The notes under the pieces are model-generated. The model was given only the letters and a program-made list of their open reading frames with translations, ran no database searches and was not told the origin of the DNA. Both the position numbers and the translations under genes were made by a program. Positions 7,318 to 15,829 of a stretch of DNA of 64,000 nt are shown in pieces. Every line of letters starts with the position of its first letter. The first letter of the stretch is position 1. Source of the DNA: Nocardia wallacei (GTDB lineage: Bacteria > Actinomycetota > Actinomycetes > Mycobacteriales > Mycobacteriaceae); assembly GCF_014466955.1 (NCBI RefSeq), contig NZ_AP023396.1:3720001-3784000 (forward strand), in the 5' to 3' direction.

Positions 7318-9309
7318 ATGACGACATCGCTGCTGGACCGCCCGCACACCGACCGCGCCCGCCCCGGGCACGGTGGGCGGACTCGCGCCCTCGCGCTGCC
7401 CGAGGTGCGCTGGGCCGCGATCGCGACCGCGTTGTTCGTCGCCGGGGCGGTGGCGCACGCGACGGGCGCACCGCCGTGGCTGTGGTGGGCGCTGTATCTG
7501 GCCTGCTACGGGTGCGGCGGCTGGGAGCCGGCGCTGGCGGGCCTGAAAGCGTTGCGGGACAAGACACTCGACGTGGATCTGCTGATGATCGTCGCCGCGC
7601 TCGGCGCCGCGGCGATCGGTCAGGTCTTCGACGGCGCGCTGCTGATCGTCATCTTCGCGACCTCCGGCGCGCTCGAGGCGGTACTCACCCAGCGCACCGC
7701 CGACTCGGTCCGCAGCCTGCTCGACCTGGCGCCCGACCGCGCGACCGTCCTCGACCAGGGCCGGGAGCGACTCGTCGACGCGGCCGCGGTGATCCCGGGC
7801 CAGGTGCTGGTCGTGCGTCCCGGCGAGCGCATCGGCGCCGACGGCACGGTGCTCTCCGGCGACAGCGACGTCGACCAGGCCTCCATCACCGGCGAACCGC
7901 TGCCGGTCGCCAAGCACACCGGCGACGAGGTGTTCGCCGGGACCGTCAACGGCACCGGAGTGCTGCGGGTGCGGGTGGATCGCGCGGCCGCCGACTCGGT
8001 CGTGGCCCGCATCGTCGCCATGGTCGAGCAGGCCTCCGCGACCAAGGCCGGCGCGCAGTTGTTCATCGAGAAGGTCGAGCAGTGGTATTCGGCCGGGGTG
8101 GTCGCGGCCACCCTCGCGGTGCTGCTGGTGCCGCTGGCATTCGGTGCGCCATTGCAGTCCGCGCTGTTGCGCGCGATGACATTCATGATCGTGGCCTCGC
8201 CGTGTGCGGTGGTCCTGGCGACGATGCCGCCCCTGCTCGCCGCGATGGCCAATGCCGGCAGGCACGGCGTACTGGTCAAATCGGCGGTCGTCATGGAACG
8301 GCTCGCCACCGTCACCACCGTGGCGTTCGACAAGACCGGAACCCTCACCCAGGGCACTCCCGAACTCCGCGACATCCACTGCCTGCACCCCGACCTCGAC
8401 GCCGACCGGCTGCTCACCCTCGCCGCGGCAGCCGAGCACCCCAGCGAACACCCCCTGGCCCGCGCCATCGTGGCCGCGGCCGACGCTCGCGGCCTGACCC
8501 TGTCCACCGCAACGGATTTCGACTCGATGCCAGGCCGCGGCGTCCGTGCCACGATCGGCGCACACGCGGTCGAGGTAGGCAACCCGTCCCGCCTCCTGCC
8601 CGCCGCGCAATCATCCGGCCGTGTCGCCGAGGTGGTCGCGGCGGCGGAGTCGGCGGGCCGGACGGCCGTGGTGGTCCTGCTGGACGGCGCCGCTGCCGGT
8701 GTCCTGACCGTCGCCGATCGACTGCGCCCGGCGGCGACCGGCATCGTGCCCGCGCTCACCGAGCTCACCGGGACCCCGCCGATCCTGCTGACCGGCGACA
8801 ATCCCCGCGCGGCGCGGGCACTCGCCGAGCAGGTGGGCATCACCGACATCCGCGCGGGCCTGCTGCCCGAGGACAAGGTCGCCGCGGTGCGGGAACTCGA
8901 ATCCGCCGGGCGCCGCGTCGCCGTCGTCGGCGACGGAGTCAACGACGCACCGGCCCTGGCCGCCGCCCACACCGGAATCGCCATGGGCCGCACGGGTTCC
9001 GACCTCGCCCTCGACACCGCCGACGCCGTGATCGTGCGCGACGACCTGACCACCGTCCCCGCCGTCCTCACCATGGCGCGCCGCGCGAAACGCGTGGTGG
9101 TGGCGAATCTGGCCATCGCCGCCACCTTCATCGCCGTCCTCGTGATCTGGGATCTCGCCGGGCACCTGCCCCTCCCGCTGGGCGTCGCCGGACACGAGGG
9201 CTCGACCGTGATCGTCGGCCTCAACGGCATGCGCCTGCTGGCCACCCGCGCCTGGACCGCCGCCGCCCGCATCGGCCGGTCGGGCTCTACATCCCCAGCC
9301 GCGCGATGA
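7318..9309 (+). CDS. ctpJ: P1B-4-type heavy-metal ATPase (Co/Ni efflux, CtpJ/CtpD-like)
   Basis: A 663-residue membrane ATPase. Visible landmarks are the actuator TGEP (191-194), the SPC metal motif in the fourth core helix (294-296), phospho-acceptor Asp338 in DKTGT, the VGDGVNDAPAL hinge and the HEGST motif (626-630) near the C-terminus. SPC together with HEGS/T defines the P1B-4 subgroup, known for Co(II), Ni(II) or Fe(II) export. It lacks an N-terminal CxxC metal-binding domain, normal for this subgroup. The divergent NmtR gene points to nickel/cobalt as inducer. Its last 23 bases overlap the convergent lipase gene. The symbol is by analogy with the nmtR-linked mycobacterial gene. Confidence 0.88.
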   Translation: MTTSLLDRPHTDRARPGHGGRTRALALPEVRWAAIATALFVAGAVAHATGAPPWLWWALYLACYGCGGWEPALAGLKALRDKTLDVDLLMIVAALGAAAIGQVFDGALLIVIFATSGALEAVLTQRTADSVRSLLDLAPDRATVLDQGRERLVDAAAVIPGQVLVVRPGERIGADGTVLSGDSDVDQASITGEPLPVAKHTGDEVFAGTVNGTGVLRVRVDRAAADSVVARIVAMVEQASATKAGAQLFIEKVEQWYSAGVVAATLAVLLVPLAFGAPLQSALLRAMTFMIVASPCAVVLATMPPLLAAMANAGRHGVLVKSAVVMERLATVTTVAFDKTGTLTQGTPELRDIHCLHPDLDADRLLTLAAAAEHPSEHPLARAIVAAADARGLTLSTATDFDSMPGRGVRATIGAHAVEVGNPSRLLPAAQSSGRVAEVVAAAESAGRTAVVVLLDGAAAGVLTVADRLRPAATGIVPALTELTGTPPILLTGDNPRAARALAEQVGITDIRAGLLPEDKVAAVRELESAGRRVAVVGDGVNDAPALAAAHTGIAMGRTGSDLALDTADAVIVRDDLTTVPAVLTMARRAKRVVVANLAIAATFIAVLVIWDLAGHLPLPLGVAGHEGSTVIVGLNGMRLLATRAWTAAARIGRSGSTSPAAR

Positions 9310-10156
9310 TCCGCTCGGCGACCTTCTCGGTCCCCACCACGTTCGGGTGGTACAGACCCGCCACAGCGGTCGGATCGGTGCGTTGCGGCAGATGCCGGAA
9401 GTCGAAGACCCACGGATCATCGGTGCACGCGGTGTGTTCCTCGGCCTCGGGGACGGTGACGGTGTGCGCGCCGGTGGCCCGAGCGGCCTGCTCGGTGGCG
9501 GCGAGGAGGCCGTCGTAGGTCCGGCGCGCCGCGACCGCCTGCTCCGGAGTCATGGGCGCCGCGGCGCAGGTGGTCGCGGTAGCGGAGAGCACCGGCAGAT
9601 ACTGGACCAGCAGCACGCGCGCCTGCGGCGCCCGGTCGCGTACCGCCCCGACGATATCGGCCAGCGACCGGGCGACCGCGGCGAAGTCGTCCTGCGTAGC
9701 CGGAGCGGTCCGGGTCACCCGATCACACAGCCCCGACACACCGCCCGCCAGCAACTCGCACCCGCTCCCGGCCAGCATCGAACCGACCAGATTCAGGTCG
9801 TTGCCACCGACGGTGACGGTGACCAGCCGCGTATAGGAGGTGACCGCGCCGATCTGCGGCGGCATGACCGTGCCCGCTACGGTCTGCGAGCGGTTCAGGA
9901 CATCGGCCGTCGTCGCCCCCGAACAGCTCGCGTCGACCAGATCCAGCCCGGCCGCCGCGGCGACCCGATGAGCGTAGTTCTGCCCGGACCGCGCACACGG
10001 CCCATCCTCCACCGGCTCCAGTCCCGGCCCCGCGGCGTACGAACTGCCCAGCGCCACATAGCGATCCCCGCTCGGCGCGGTGACCCCCTGGGCCGCCCCG
10101 CCGCACAGCGCCACCGCCAGCACCGCACTCACGGCCGACAGCATTCGTGACTTCAC
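9287..10156 (-). CDS. Secreted SGNH/GDSL-type esterase
   Basis: A 289-residue secreted hydrolase with a signal peptide (about residues 1-24, ending near GGAAQG). SGNH blocks: nucleophile in ALGSSYAAG (Ser39), Gly/Asn in TVGGNDLN, and the C-terminal histidine in LYHPNVVGTEKVA. Six cysteines probably form disulfides outside the cell. It resembles actinobacterial lipases/esterases of the Rv0518-like class. The frame allows a GTG at 10174, but the GTG at 10156 sits 5 bases after GGAGG and begins a better signal peptide. Its 3' end overlaps the convergent ATPase gene by 23 bp. The natural ester substrate is unknown. Confidence 0.85.
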   Translation of the reverse strand: MKSRMLSAVSAVLAVALCGGAAQGVTAPSGDRYVALGSSYAAGPGLEPVEDGPCARSGQNYAHRVAAAAGLDLVDASCSGATTADVLNRSQTVAGTVMPPQIGAVTSYTRLVTVTVGGNDLNLVGSMLAGSGCELLAGGVSGLCDRVTRTAPATQDDFAAVARSLADIVGAVRDRAPQARVLLVQYLPVLSATATTCAAAPMTPEQAVAARRTYDGLLAATEQAARATGAHTVTVPEAEEHTACTDDPWVFDFRHLPQRTDPTAVAGLYHPNVVGTEKVAERIIARLGM

Positions 10157-10322
10157 ATCCACCTCCGCGTCCACCCCGCAGCCGAGTGGGTACGAGCGTA
10201 CCCGCCGCCCCCGACAAGACGATGCCTCACCGCGCCCCGCACCGACCGCTCGGTGCTCCTCACACGAATTCTGCAGGGGGAGAACGAGTTCCGGTGCGAG
10301 GAGGGTGTGCGAGGCGCTCGAG

Positions 10323-10496
10323 ATGCCGCGCCCGGTGCGGGTAACGGTCGAGGTGTACCGAGGACGTGGGCGTGCTAGAGTGCTTGTCGATGGCTTCCGC
10401 GCCCGGGTGATTCCTGGTGTAGCGCGTGACCGCGCCGTCGCAATCCTTCTCGATATCGCCGGAAACGAAGTATGTGTAACTCCCGGTTACAGATAA
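10323..10496 (+). CDS. Possible small protein, 57 residues
   Basis: This short frame starts at ATG 10323 and reads as a basic, strand-rich peptide beginning MPRPVRVTVEVYRG and ending GNEVCVTPGYR. A weak GCGAGG lies about 9 bases upstream. I recognise no family. It is the only plausible coding stretch in the 430-base gap between the lipase and the F420 enzyme, and its 3' end carries the palindrome at 10475. Its third-position GC is lower than that of neighbouring genes, which argues against it. Confidence 0.27.
   Translation: MPRPVRVTVEVYRGRGRARVLVDGFRARVIPGVARDRAVAILLDIAGNEVCVTPGYR
10475..10491. promoter_or_regulatory. Inverted repeat TGTAAC-N5-GTTACA
   Basis: Perfect 6-bp arms around TCCCG, about 95 bases upstream of the GTG of the LLM gene at 10587. 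The size suits a dimeric repressor or activator of that gene. The protein that binds is unknown; no regulator gene is adjacent. Confidence 0.4.
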
Positions 10497-10586
10497 CTCT
10501 GTGCCGTTTGCTGACCCGAGGGCCGGGTAGCACCGGGGATGTAGCAGGTACCCACTCGGCACGGTCGGCGACAGGAGGAGGTTGCG

Positions 10587-11552
10587 GTGCAGATCGGATA
10601 CAAGCTGGCGGCAGAGGCGTTCGGACCCACGGAACTGATTCGGCAGGCGGTGCGGGCCGAGGCGGCCGGTTTCGACTTCGTCGAGATCAGCGACCATTAC
10701 CATCCCTGGCTGGACAATCAGGGCCACTCCCCGTTCGCGTGGACGGTGCTCGGCGCCATCGCCGCCCGCACCGAACGCATCGGGCTGGCCACGGGCGTCA
10801 CCTGTCCGACCGTCCGCTACCACCCCGCGATCATCGCCCAGGCCGCGGCCACGCTGGCGCTGATCTCCGAGGGCCGCTTCACCCTCGGTGTCGGCTCCGG
10901 TGAGCGGCTCAACGAGCACGTGGTCGGCACGGGGTTCCCGGACTCGGTACACGAACGGCACCGGCGGCTGCGCGAGGCGCTCGAGATCATCCGGCTGCTG
11001 TGGCGCGGCGGCTACCAGTCCTACCACGGCGAATACCTGCAACTGTCGGACGCGCGGGTATTCGACCTGCCCGACGAACCGCCGGTGATCGCGGTGGCCG
11101 CGGGCGGCCGCGCCGCCGCCCACCTGGCCGCGGAACTCGGCGACGGCCTGTTCGCCACCGAGCCGAAGGCCGACATCGTCGAGCACTACCACAGCTCCGG
11201 CGGCAAGGGCCCCCGCTACGCGGAGGTGCCGATGGCATGGGCCGAGGACCCGCACACCGCGGCGCAGGCGGCCCTGGACACCTCCCGCTGGGCGCTGACA
11301 GGCTGGAAAGTCATGAGCGAGTTGCCCAATCCGGTCAACTTCGCCGCGGCCACCACCACCGTGCGGGAAGAAGACATCCGCAACCAGTTCGCCTGCGGCT
11401 CGGACCCGGAGGACTACCTGAACGCGGCGCGCCCCTACCTCGAGGCGGGCTTCGATCACCTCGTCATGCAGAACGCCGGACCCGACCCGGACGGCTTCAT
11501 CGACTTCTTCCGCGACGACCTTGCCGACCGGCTCCGGGCCCTCGACGCCTGA
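10587..11552 (+). CDS. LLM-class F420-dependent oxidoreductase (F420-G6P dehydrogenase-like)
   Basis: A 321-residue luciferase-like TIM-barrel enzyme of the subfamily related to F420-dependent glucose-6-phosphate dehydrogenase. Typical motifs are VEISDHYHPW (residues 32-41), ATGVTCPTVRYHPAIIAQAAATL and GSGERLNEH. Such enzymes use coenzyme F420 for hydride transfer; the substrate varies and is not evident here. The GTG start at 10587 follows an ideal AGGAGGAG site. It stands alone, with a convergent SDR gene 13 bases downstream and an upstream inverted repeat that may control it. Confidence 0.88.
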   Translation: MQIGYKLAAEAFGPTELIRQAVRAEAAGFDFVEISDHYHPWLDNQGHSPFAWTVLGAIAARTERIGLATGVTCPTVRYHPAIIAQAAATLALISEGRFTLGVGSGERLNEHVVGTGFPDSVHERHRRLREALEIIRLLWRGGYQSYHGEYLQLSDARVFDLPDEPPVIAVAAGGRAAAHLAAELGDGLFATEPKADIVEHYHSSGGKGPRYAEVPMAWAEDPHTAAQAALDTSRWALTGWKVMSELPNPVNFAAATTTVREEDIRNQFACGSDPEDYLNAARPYLEAGFDHLVMQNAGPDPDGFIDFFRDDLADRLRALDA

Positions 11553-11565
11553 ACCGGGTAGGCCG

Positions 11566-12393
11566 TTACCCCTTGCGCCACCGGTCGTCGGGGAGCCGCT
11601 CACTGGCCTGCGGTCCCATCAGCAGCATGCCGCCGTCGACCACATACGACGCGCCGGTCACGTAACCCGCCGCGGGGGTCGCCAGGAACGCCACCACCGC
11701 GGCGACCTCCCGCGCGTCGCCGGGACGGCCCAGCGGATAACCCGGCCGCGCCTGCGTCTGCGGGTCGACGTCGCCCTGACCGGTCATCGGAGTCGAAATC
11801 TCGCCCGGCGCAACCGAATTCACCGTGATGTCGTATTCGGCCAGCTCCAGCGCCAGCACCTTGGTCAACGCGCCGAGCCCCGCCTTGGCGGCGCAGTAGG
11901 GCGCCGCGCCGACCCGCGGGACGTGCTCGTGCACGCTGGTGATGTTGATGATCCGGCCCCCGGCGCCCGCCTCGATCATGTGCCGGGCGGCCCGCTGCGC
12001 GCACAGGAACGCGCCGTCCAGATCCACCGACAGCACGTGCCGCCAGGTGTCGAAGTCCATGTCCATGACGCGCTGGGCGCTGCCGGTGCCCGCGCAGTTC
12101 ACCAGCACGTCGATTCCGCCGAGTTCCTCGGCCAGTTCGTCGATGACCGCCGCCGCGGTGGGCAGATCGCCGAGATCCAGCCGCCGCACGGCCGCCCGGG
12201 ACCCTGCGGCACGCACCTTCTCGGCGGTGTCGTGGGCCCCCGATTCGTCACTGTGGTAGGTGATGCCGACGTCGACGCCGCCGCCCGCGAGAGCCACGGC
12301 GATCGCCTCGCCGATACCCGAGTCCGACCCGGTCACGACCGCCCGGACCGGGGCGCCGGCACGTTCCTGCGTGGAGCGAGCAATTGTGGTCAT
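11566..12393 (-). CDS. Short-chain dehydrogenase/reductase
   Basis: A 275-residue classical SDR. The N-terminal cofactor loop is TGSDSGIGEAIA (about 21-32), the NCAG motif follows at about 99-102, and the catalytic Ser-Tyr-Lys are in ITSVHEH, and PYCAAKAG. The C-terminal VTGASYVVDGGM is typical of tetrameric SDRs similar to glucose 1-dehydrogenase and FabG-like enzymes. It reduces or oxidises a carbonyl/alcohol with NAD(P). The substrate is unknown. The start ATG at 12393 leaves a short N-terminal extension before the Rossmann fold. The upstream gene on the same strand starts 50 bases away, so they may be co-transcribed. Confidence 0.87.
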   Translation of the reverse strand: MTTIARSTQERAGAPVRAVVTGSDSGIGEAIAVALAGGGVDVGITYHSDESGAHDTAEKVRAAGSRAAVRRLDLGDLPTAAAVIDELAEELGGIDVLVNCAGTGSAQRVMDMDFDTWRHVLSVDLDGAFLCAQRAARHMIEAGAGGRIINITSVHEHVPRVGAAPYCAAKAGLGALTKVLALELAEYDITVNSVAPGEISTPMTGQGDVDPQTQARPGYPLGRPGDAREVAAVVAFLATPAAGYVTGASYVVDGGMLLMGPQASERLPDDRWRKG

Positions 12394-12442
12394 GCCGGGC
12401 GACTACCCGGGCCGCACGGGTGTATGCCGCGAACCCGCGCAC

Positions 12443-13207
12443 TCAGCGCCGAAGACCGCGTAACCGCTTGGAGCGCAACGTCGCCCACACCACCTTGCCC
12501 AGCGGCCAGCGCGGCGCGCAGCCCCAGGCGCGGGCGATCCCGGCCACGACATGCAGCCCGCCGGAGAACTCCGCGCCGGGCCCGGGCTCGCGCAGGACGG
12601 CCTCGCGCGGATCGGTGTCGGAGACGGCCACGGTGAGCAGATGCCGACGCAGCTCCAGCCGGAGTTCCATGTCGTCGCCGTCCTCGGCGTGGATCAGCGA
12701 ATTCTCCACCAGCTCGGTCGCGACCAGGCAGGCGTCACCACGGAATTCGGGAATCGACCAGCGTTCGCAGGTCTCGGTGACCAAGCGGCGCGCGCGCCGC
12801 CCGCACGCCGGAGTGCGCGCCAGCGACAGCGAGGTGCGCCGCCGGGCGGGCTGTTCGGACAGGCTGTCCAGCGCCGACTCGACCGTCCCGAAAACCGGGA
12901 GGAACCGATCCACGCAACCGGAGCGCAACCGCTCGCGCTGCTCGGCCGACTGCGCCACCATCAGCAGCGGCACGGTCGGCCAGGTATCGATGCGCATCCG
13001 CGCGCTGGTGAACGCCGTCAGCAGCGGGTCCGCGGCAATCACCAGATCGTCCACCGCGACGATGACCGCGCGCGGCTGGTCCACCGCGTACTTCACCAGA
13101 TCGTCGCGCAGCCGCCGGTAGGTGACCCCGGTCAGTTCTCCGCGGGGCCGGACGATCGAACAGTTCTCGAATTCCGTTCGAGTCCAGCCGATTCCAGTGT
13201 CTCGCAT
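12443..13207 (-). CDS. STAS-HATPase anti-sigma-type regulatory protein
   Basis: A 254-residue two-part protein. Residues about 10-115 form a STAS-like domain (SIVRPRGELTGVTYRRLRDDLVKY, then VAVDDLVIAADPLL). Residues about 130-245 form an RsbW-type HATPase: N box ELVENSLIHAED, then DTDPREAV and GGLHVVAGIARAWG. RsbW-type kinases bind sigma factors and phosphorylate anti-anti-sigma partners; a fusion of both modules is common in actinobacteria. No sigma factor gene is adjacent, so the partner is unknown. The start at ATG 13207 fits the STAS domain. Confidence 0.8.
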   Translation of the reverse strand: MRDTGIGWTRTEFENCSIVRPRGELTGVTYRRLRDDLVKYAVDQPRAVIVAVDDLVIAADPLLTAFTSARMRIDTWPTVPLLMVAQSAEQRERLRSGCVDRFLPVFGTVESALDSLSEQPARRRTSLSLARTPACGRRARRLVTETCERWSIPEFRGDACLVATELVENSLIHAEDGDDMELRLELRRHLLTVAVSDTDPREAVLREPGPGAEFSGGLHVVAGIARAWGCAPRWPLGKVVWATLRSKRLRGLRR

Positions 13208-13609
13208 GCGACCTCCGTGTCACCCGCGTCGTCGTATCCGGCCCGCACCCGACGGTCGGCGCGGGGGCCTGCCATACGCTGGCGAGCTACCCAGCCGCAC
13301 CCGCCACAAACGACGAGTGGCCCGCACCCCGGGGCAGCATCGCCTCGAATCATCGCCTCGCATCCTCCGCCGAGGCACGGCGAGAAGAGCTGCGCGCCAG
13401 CGGAATCACCGTCGCCCCGGACACCGGGCAACCTTCCCGATTTCGACCGAATTTCCGCCCCTGACCGGGCGGATCGAAATTTTCCGGGCAAGACCGCGCG
13501 GCGGCGGGTTTCTCCTCGGCAACCCCGGGTAGGCGTTCACATGCCAGGAATTGCCAACGCACAACCCACTCCAACGGGATCACTGGAGATCGAGAAGGAG
13601 AGGATTCAC
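13208..13609. other. Intergenic region with a GC hairpin
   Basis: A 402-base gap between divergent genes. No convincing coding sequence is seen. At 13454-13473 a 7-bp stem TCCGCCC/GGGCGGA closes a 6-base loop, flanked by AT-rich GAATTTC and GAAATTTTC that extend the symmetry imperfectly. It sits about 140 bases before the start of the secreted-protein gene and may be a leader structure or operator. The last 20 bases hold the GAGAAGGAGAGG ribosome site of that gene. Confidence 0.45.
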
Positions 13610-14128
13610 ATGGCAAGATCCGCGAAAATCGGTATCGTCGCGGCGGCTGCCGCCGCACTCGCGGCGCCCCTGCTGGCTGTCCAGCCCGCCGGCGCGGAGC
13701 CGTTGGGCGGCTGGTGCGGCGGCGGGGACATGGGCTTCAGCAGCAACCCGCTGGGCATGAACACCGTGCCCGTCCGCGCGACCTTCGACGCCGACGTCGG
13801 TGGCTGCGTGGGCGTGCCCACCTCCGAGGTCTCCTTCCACGGAGACTTCACCGGCAACGGCAGCTGCAACGACGCCCTCGGCTACATCGACGGCGTCCTG
13901 CGCTGGGCCAACGGCGAGGTCAGCCGCGTCGCCGGACAGTGGCACGTCCCCGGCGGCAACCCCGCCGCCCCGGTGACCAACATCCTCGACATCACCGACG
14001 GCCCCGGCTCCGGCGGCAAACTGCACGTCGATCAAGCCCCGGTCGACAGCCAGCCCCTGGCGAACGCCTGTATGAACGGCACCGCCGACCGCGGCCACAT
14101 CCCCATCAACACCCTGCACTTCAACTGA
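13610..14128 (+). CDS. Secreted hypothetical protein with four-cysteine exported domain
   Basis: A 172-residue exported protein. Residues 1-29 are a signal peptide (MARSAKIG, hydrophobic core, then AGA before EPLGG). The mature part is rich in Gly/Asn/Asp with cysteines in GGWCGGG, GGCVGV, NGSCNDA and NACMNG, probably paired as disulfides. I do not recognise a catalytic motif; similar small secreted proteins are common in Nocardia and mycobacteria. Start at 13610 is fixed by the strong ribosome site and signal peptide. A strong terminator hairpin follows immediately. Confidence 0.8.
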   Translation: MARSAKIGIVAAAAAALAAPLLAVQPAGAEPLGGWCGGGDMGFSSNPLGMNTVPVRATFDADVGGCVGVPTSEVSFHGDFTGNGSCNDALGYIDGVLRWANGEVSRVAGQWHVPGGNPAAPVTNILDITDGPGSGGKLHVDQAPVDSQPLANACMNGTADRGHIPINTLHFN

Positions 14129-14140
14129 GCCCCCGACCCC

Positions 14141-14170
14141 GTGCCCGGCGCGATCACCCGCGCCGGGCAC
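14141..14170. terminator. Bidirectional hairpin terminator
   Basis: A perfect 12-bp stem GTGCCCGGCGCG/CGCGCCGGGCAC with a 6-base loop lies between two convergent genes (stops at 14128 and 14174). There is no T-tract, which is usual for actinobacterial hairpin terminators. It would serve both strands. Confidence 0.8.
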
Positions 14171-14173
14171 ACC

Positions 14174-15112
14174 TCATGCCACACCCGCCCCGAACTGCCG
14201 CGAAGACGGTGCGAGCGTGGCCAGTTCACGCCACTCGGCAATCGGGGCGACGTCCGGCCGGTCAGTGAGAACCTGCAGGCAGAGCTGATCCGCGCCCGCA
14301 TCGAAGTGCGCTCGCACCCGCTCGGCGACGGCATCGAGGGCCCGGCGGCCACCGCCCGCGACGAGCGCGTCGACGACCCGATCGGCCGGAGTGCCGGACA
14401 GTTCGTCGCTCGTGAACCCGAACCGCCGCATGTCCTTGACGTGCGCGCCCCCACCCGCCAGGTAGGCCCCGACATGGGCGCGTGCCAGCTCGCGGGCCGT
14501 GACCGGATCGGAGTCGAGCACGACGGCCTGCTCCACCGCCAGCAACGCGGCGGGCCCGAGCCGGGCGCGGGCGTCGCGGGTATGGGCGACCGGGACGAGG
14601 TAGGGCAGTGCGCCGTCGGTCCGCGCCGCCGCCAAGCCGAGCATCTTGGGCCCGAGCGCACCCAGGACCCGGCGGCTCGGGACGGTCGGCGGCGGGCTCT
14701 GCAGCGGAACCGCGTCCATCGCGTCGAGGTAGGCGCCCATCGTCGCGACCGCGCGCCCGCCCGAGGGGACCCGATGCCCCAGATGGGTCAGCGGGCGGTC
14801 GTCGACCCGATGCCCACCGAGGCCCAGGATGAACCGGCCCGGATGCGCCTCGGCGAGTGCGCGTTCCGCGGCGGCCATCGCGATCGGATCGCGAAAGTAG
14901 ATGTTCGCTATCCCCGTACCGACCGTCAGCGCGTTCGTGGCGCCCAGCAGGATCCCCGCCTGCGTCAACACGTTTCGGCCGAATTCCTCACCGACCCACA
15001 GCGTCGCGAACCCGAGCTCCTCGATCTCGGCGGCGAGGTCGCGGACACGCCCCGCGGGCTGCTTGTCCAAGGCCAGGGTCCACAGGCCGAGGCGGCCCAC
15101 CGTCGTGCTCAT
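14174..15112 (-). CDS. LLM-class F420-dependent oxidoreductase
   Basis: A 312-residue luciferase-like oxidoreductase of a different subfamily from the other three in this window (residues 1-12 MSTTVGRLGLWT, then ALWVGEEFG-like segment ATLWVGEEFG and TGIANIYFRDPIAMAAAERALAE). GRFILGLGGH follows, typical of F420-binding members. Substrate unknown. The start at 15112 follows GGAGG at 4 bases. It is divergent from a TetR gene across an operator with two palindromes, so it is very probably the TetR target. Confidence 0.87.
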   Translation of the reverse strand: MSTTVGRLGLWTLALDKQPAGRVRDLAAEIEELGFATLWVGEEFGRNVLTQAGILLGATNALTVGTGIANIYFRDPIAMAAAERALAEAHPGRFILGLGGHRVDDRPLTHLGHRVPSGGRAVATMGAYLDAMDAVPLQSPPPTVPSRRVLGALGPKMLGLAAARTDGALPYLVPVAHTRDARARLGPAALLAVEQAVVLDSDPVTARELARAHVGAYLAGGGAHVKDMRRFGFTSDELSGTPADRVVDALVAGGGRRALDAVAERVRAHFDAGADQLCLQVLTDRPDVAPIAEWRELATLAPSSRQFGAGVA

Positions 15113-15128
15113 TCGTCCTCCAATATAA

Positions 15129-15167
15129 TGAGAGCCACTCACCTTAACCATAGTGAGAGGCTCTCAC
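15129..15167. promoter_or_regulatory. TetR-type operator between LLM and TetR genes
   Basis: The right half, 15153-15167, is the perfect palindrome GTGAGAGGCTCTCAC. The left half, 15129-15142, repeats the same arms in inverted order (13 of 14 bases match), giving a 38-bp dyad. It spans both divergent promoters (starts 15112 and 15185), ideal for autoregulation by the adjacent TetR protein. Confidence 0.75.
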
Positions 15168-15184
15168 CTTGTCGAGGAGGTCGT

Positions 15185-15742
15185 ATGCCCCGACCCGCGG
15201 CCAGGCGTGCCGACGCGCGCCACAACCGCGAGCGGATTCTCGTGGCCGCCGACGCGGCCTTCCGCCGCGACGGCGTGCGGGCCTCGCTGGCGGAGATCGC
15301 GCGCACCTGCGAAATCGCCATAGGCACGCTCTACAAGCATTTTTCGACCCGCGAGGCACTCCTGGAGGCCCTGATCCACGACCGGGTCGTCAACCTGCGG
15401 CAGCACGCGGAACAGCGCCTCGGCTCCGACACCCCGTACGAGGCGATGATCGAGTGGTTGCAGGAGTTCGGCCGCTGCGCCTCCGCCTACCAGGGCCTGG
15501 CCGAGTCGATCCTGGCCGCCGCGGCGGCCGACGGCTCGGACCTCGATGCCGCCGTCCGAGATATGCGCGCTGCCGCCGGTTCCCTGCTGGCCCAGGCCCA
15601 GCGGGCCGGAGCCGTCCGGCCCGACGTCACCCCCGCCGAGGTCTTCGCGCTGGCCTGCGGCGCGGGCGCGGCGAGCCGATACACCGTCACCGACCCCGAC
15701 CGCCTGCTCCGGCTCGTGGTCGACGGGCTGGCGCCCCGGTGA
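15185..15742 (+). CDS. TetR/AcrR-family repressor
   Basis: A 185-residue TetR-type regulator. The N-terminal helix-turn-helix is RERILVAADAAFRRDG followed by SLAEIARTCEIAIGTLYKHFSTREALLEALI; the C-terminal part resembles the SbtR-type ligand domain. The ATG at 15185 follows GAGGAGG. It likely represses itself and the divergent F420-type oxidoreductase through the palindromes at 15129-15167; the inducer may be that enzyme's substrate. Confidence 0.87.
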   Translation: MPRPAARRADARHNRERILVAADAAFRRDGVRASLAEIARTCEIAIGTLYKHFSTREALLEALIHDRVVNLRQHAEQRLGSDTPYEAMIEWLQEFGRCASAYQGLAESILAAAAADGSDLDAAVRDMRAAAGSLLAQAQRAGAVRPDVTPAEVFALACGAGAASRYTVTDPDRLLRLVVDGLAPR

Positions 15743-15829
15743 CGACGCGGCGGGCGGCGGCAGGCTCTGAAACCTGTTGCGCGAACTCGCGTTTTATGCC
15801 CACCGCGGCGGCCCGTTAGCGTCGGATGC

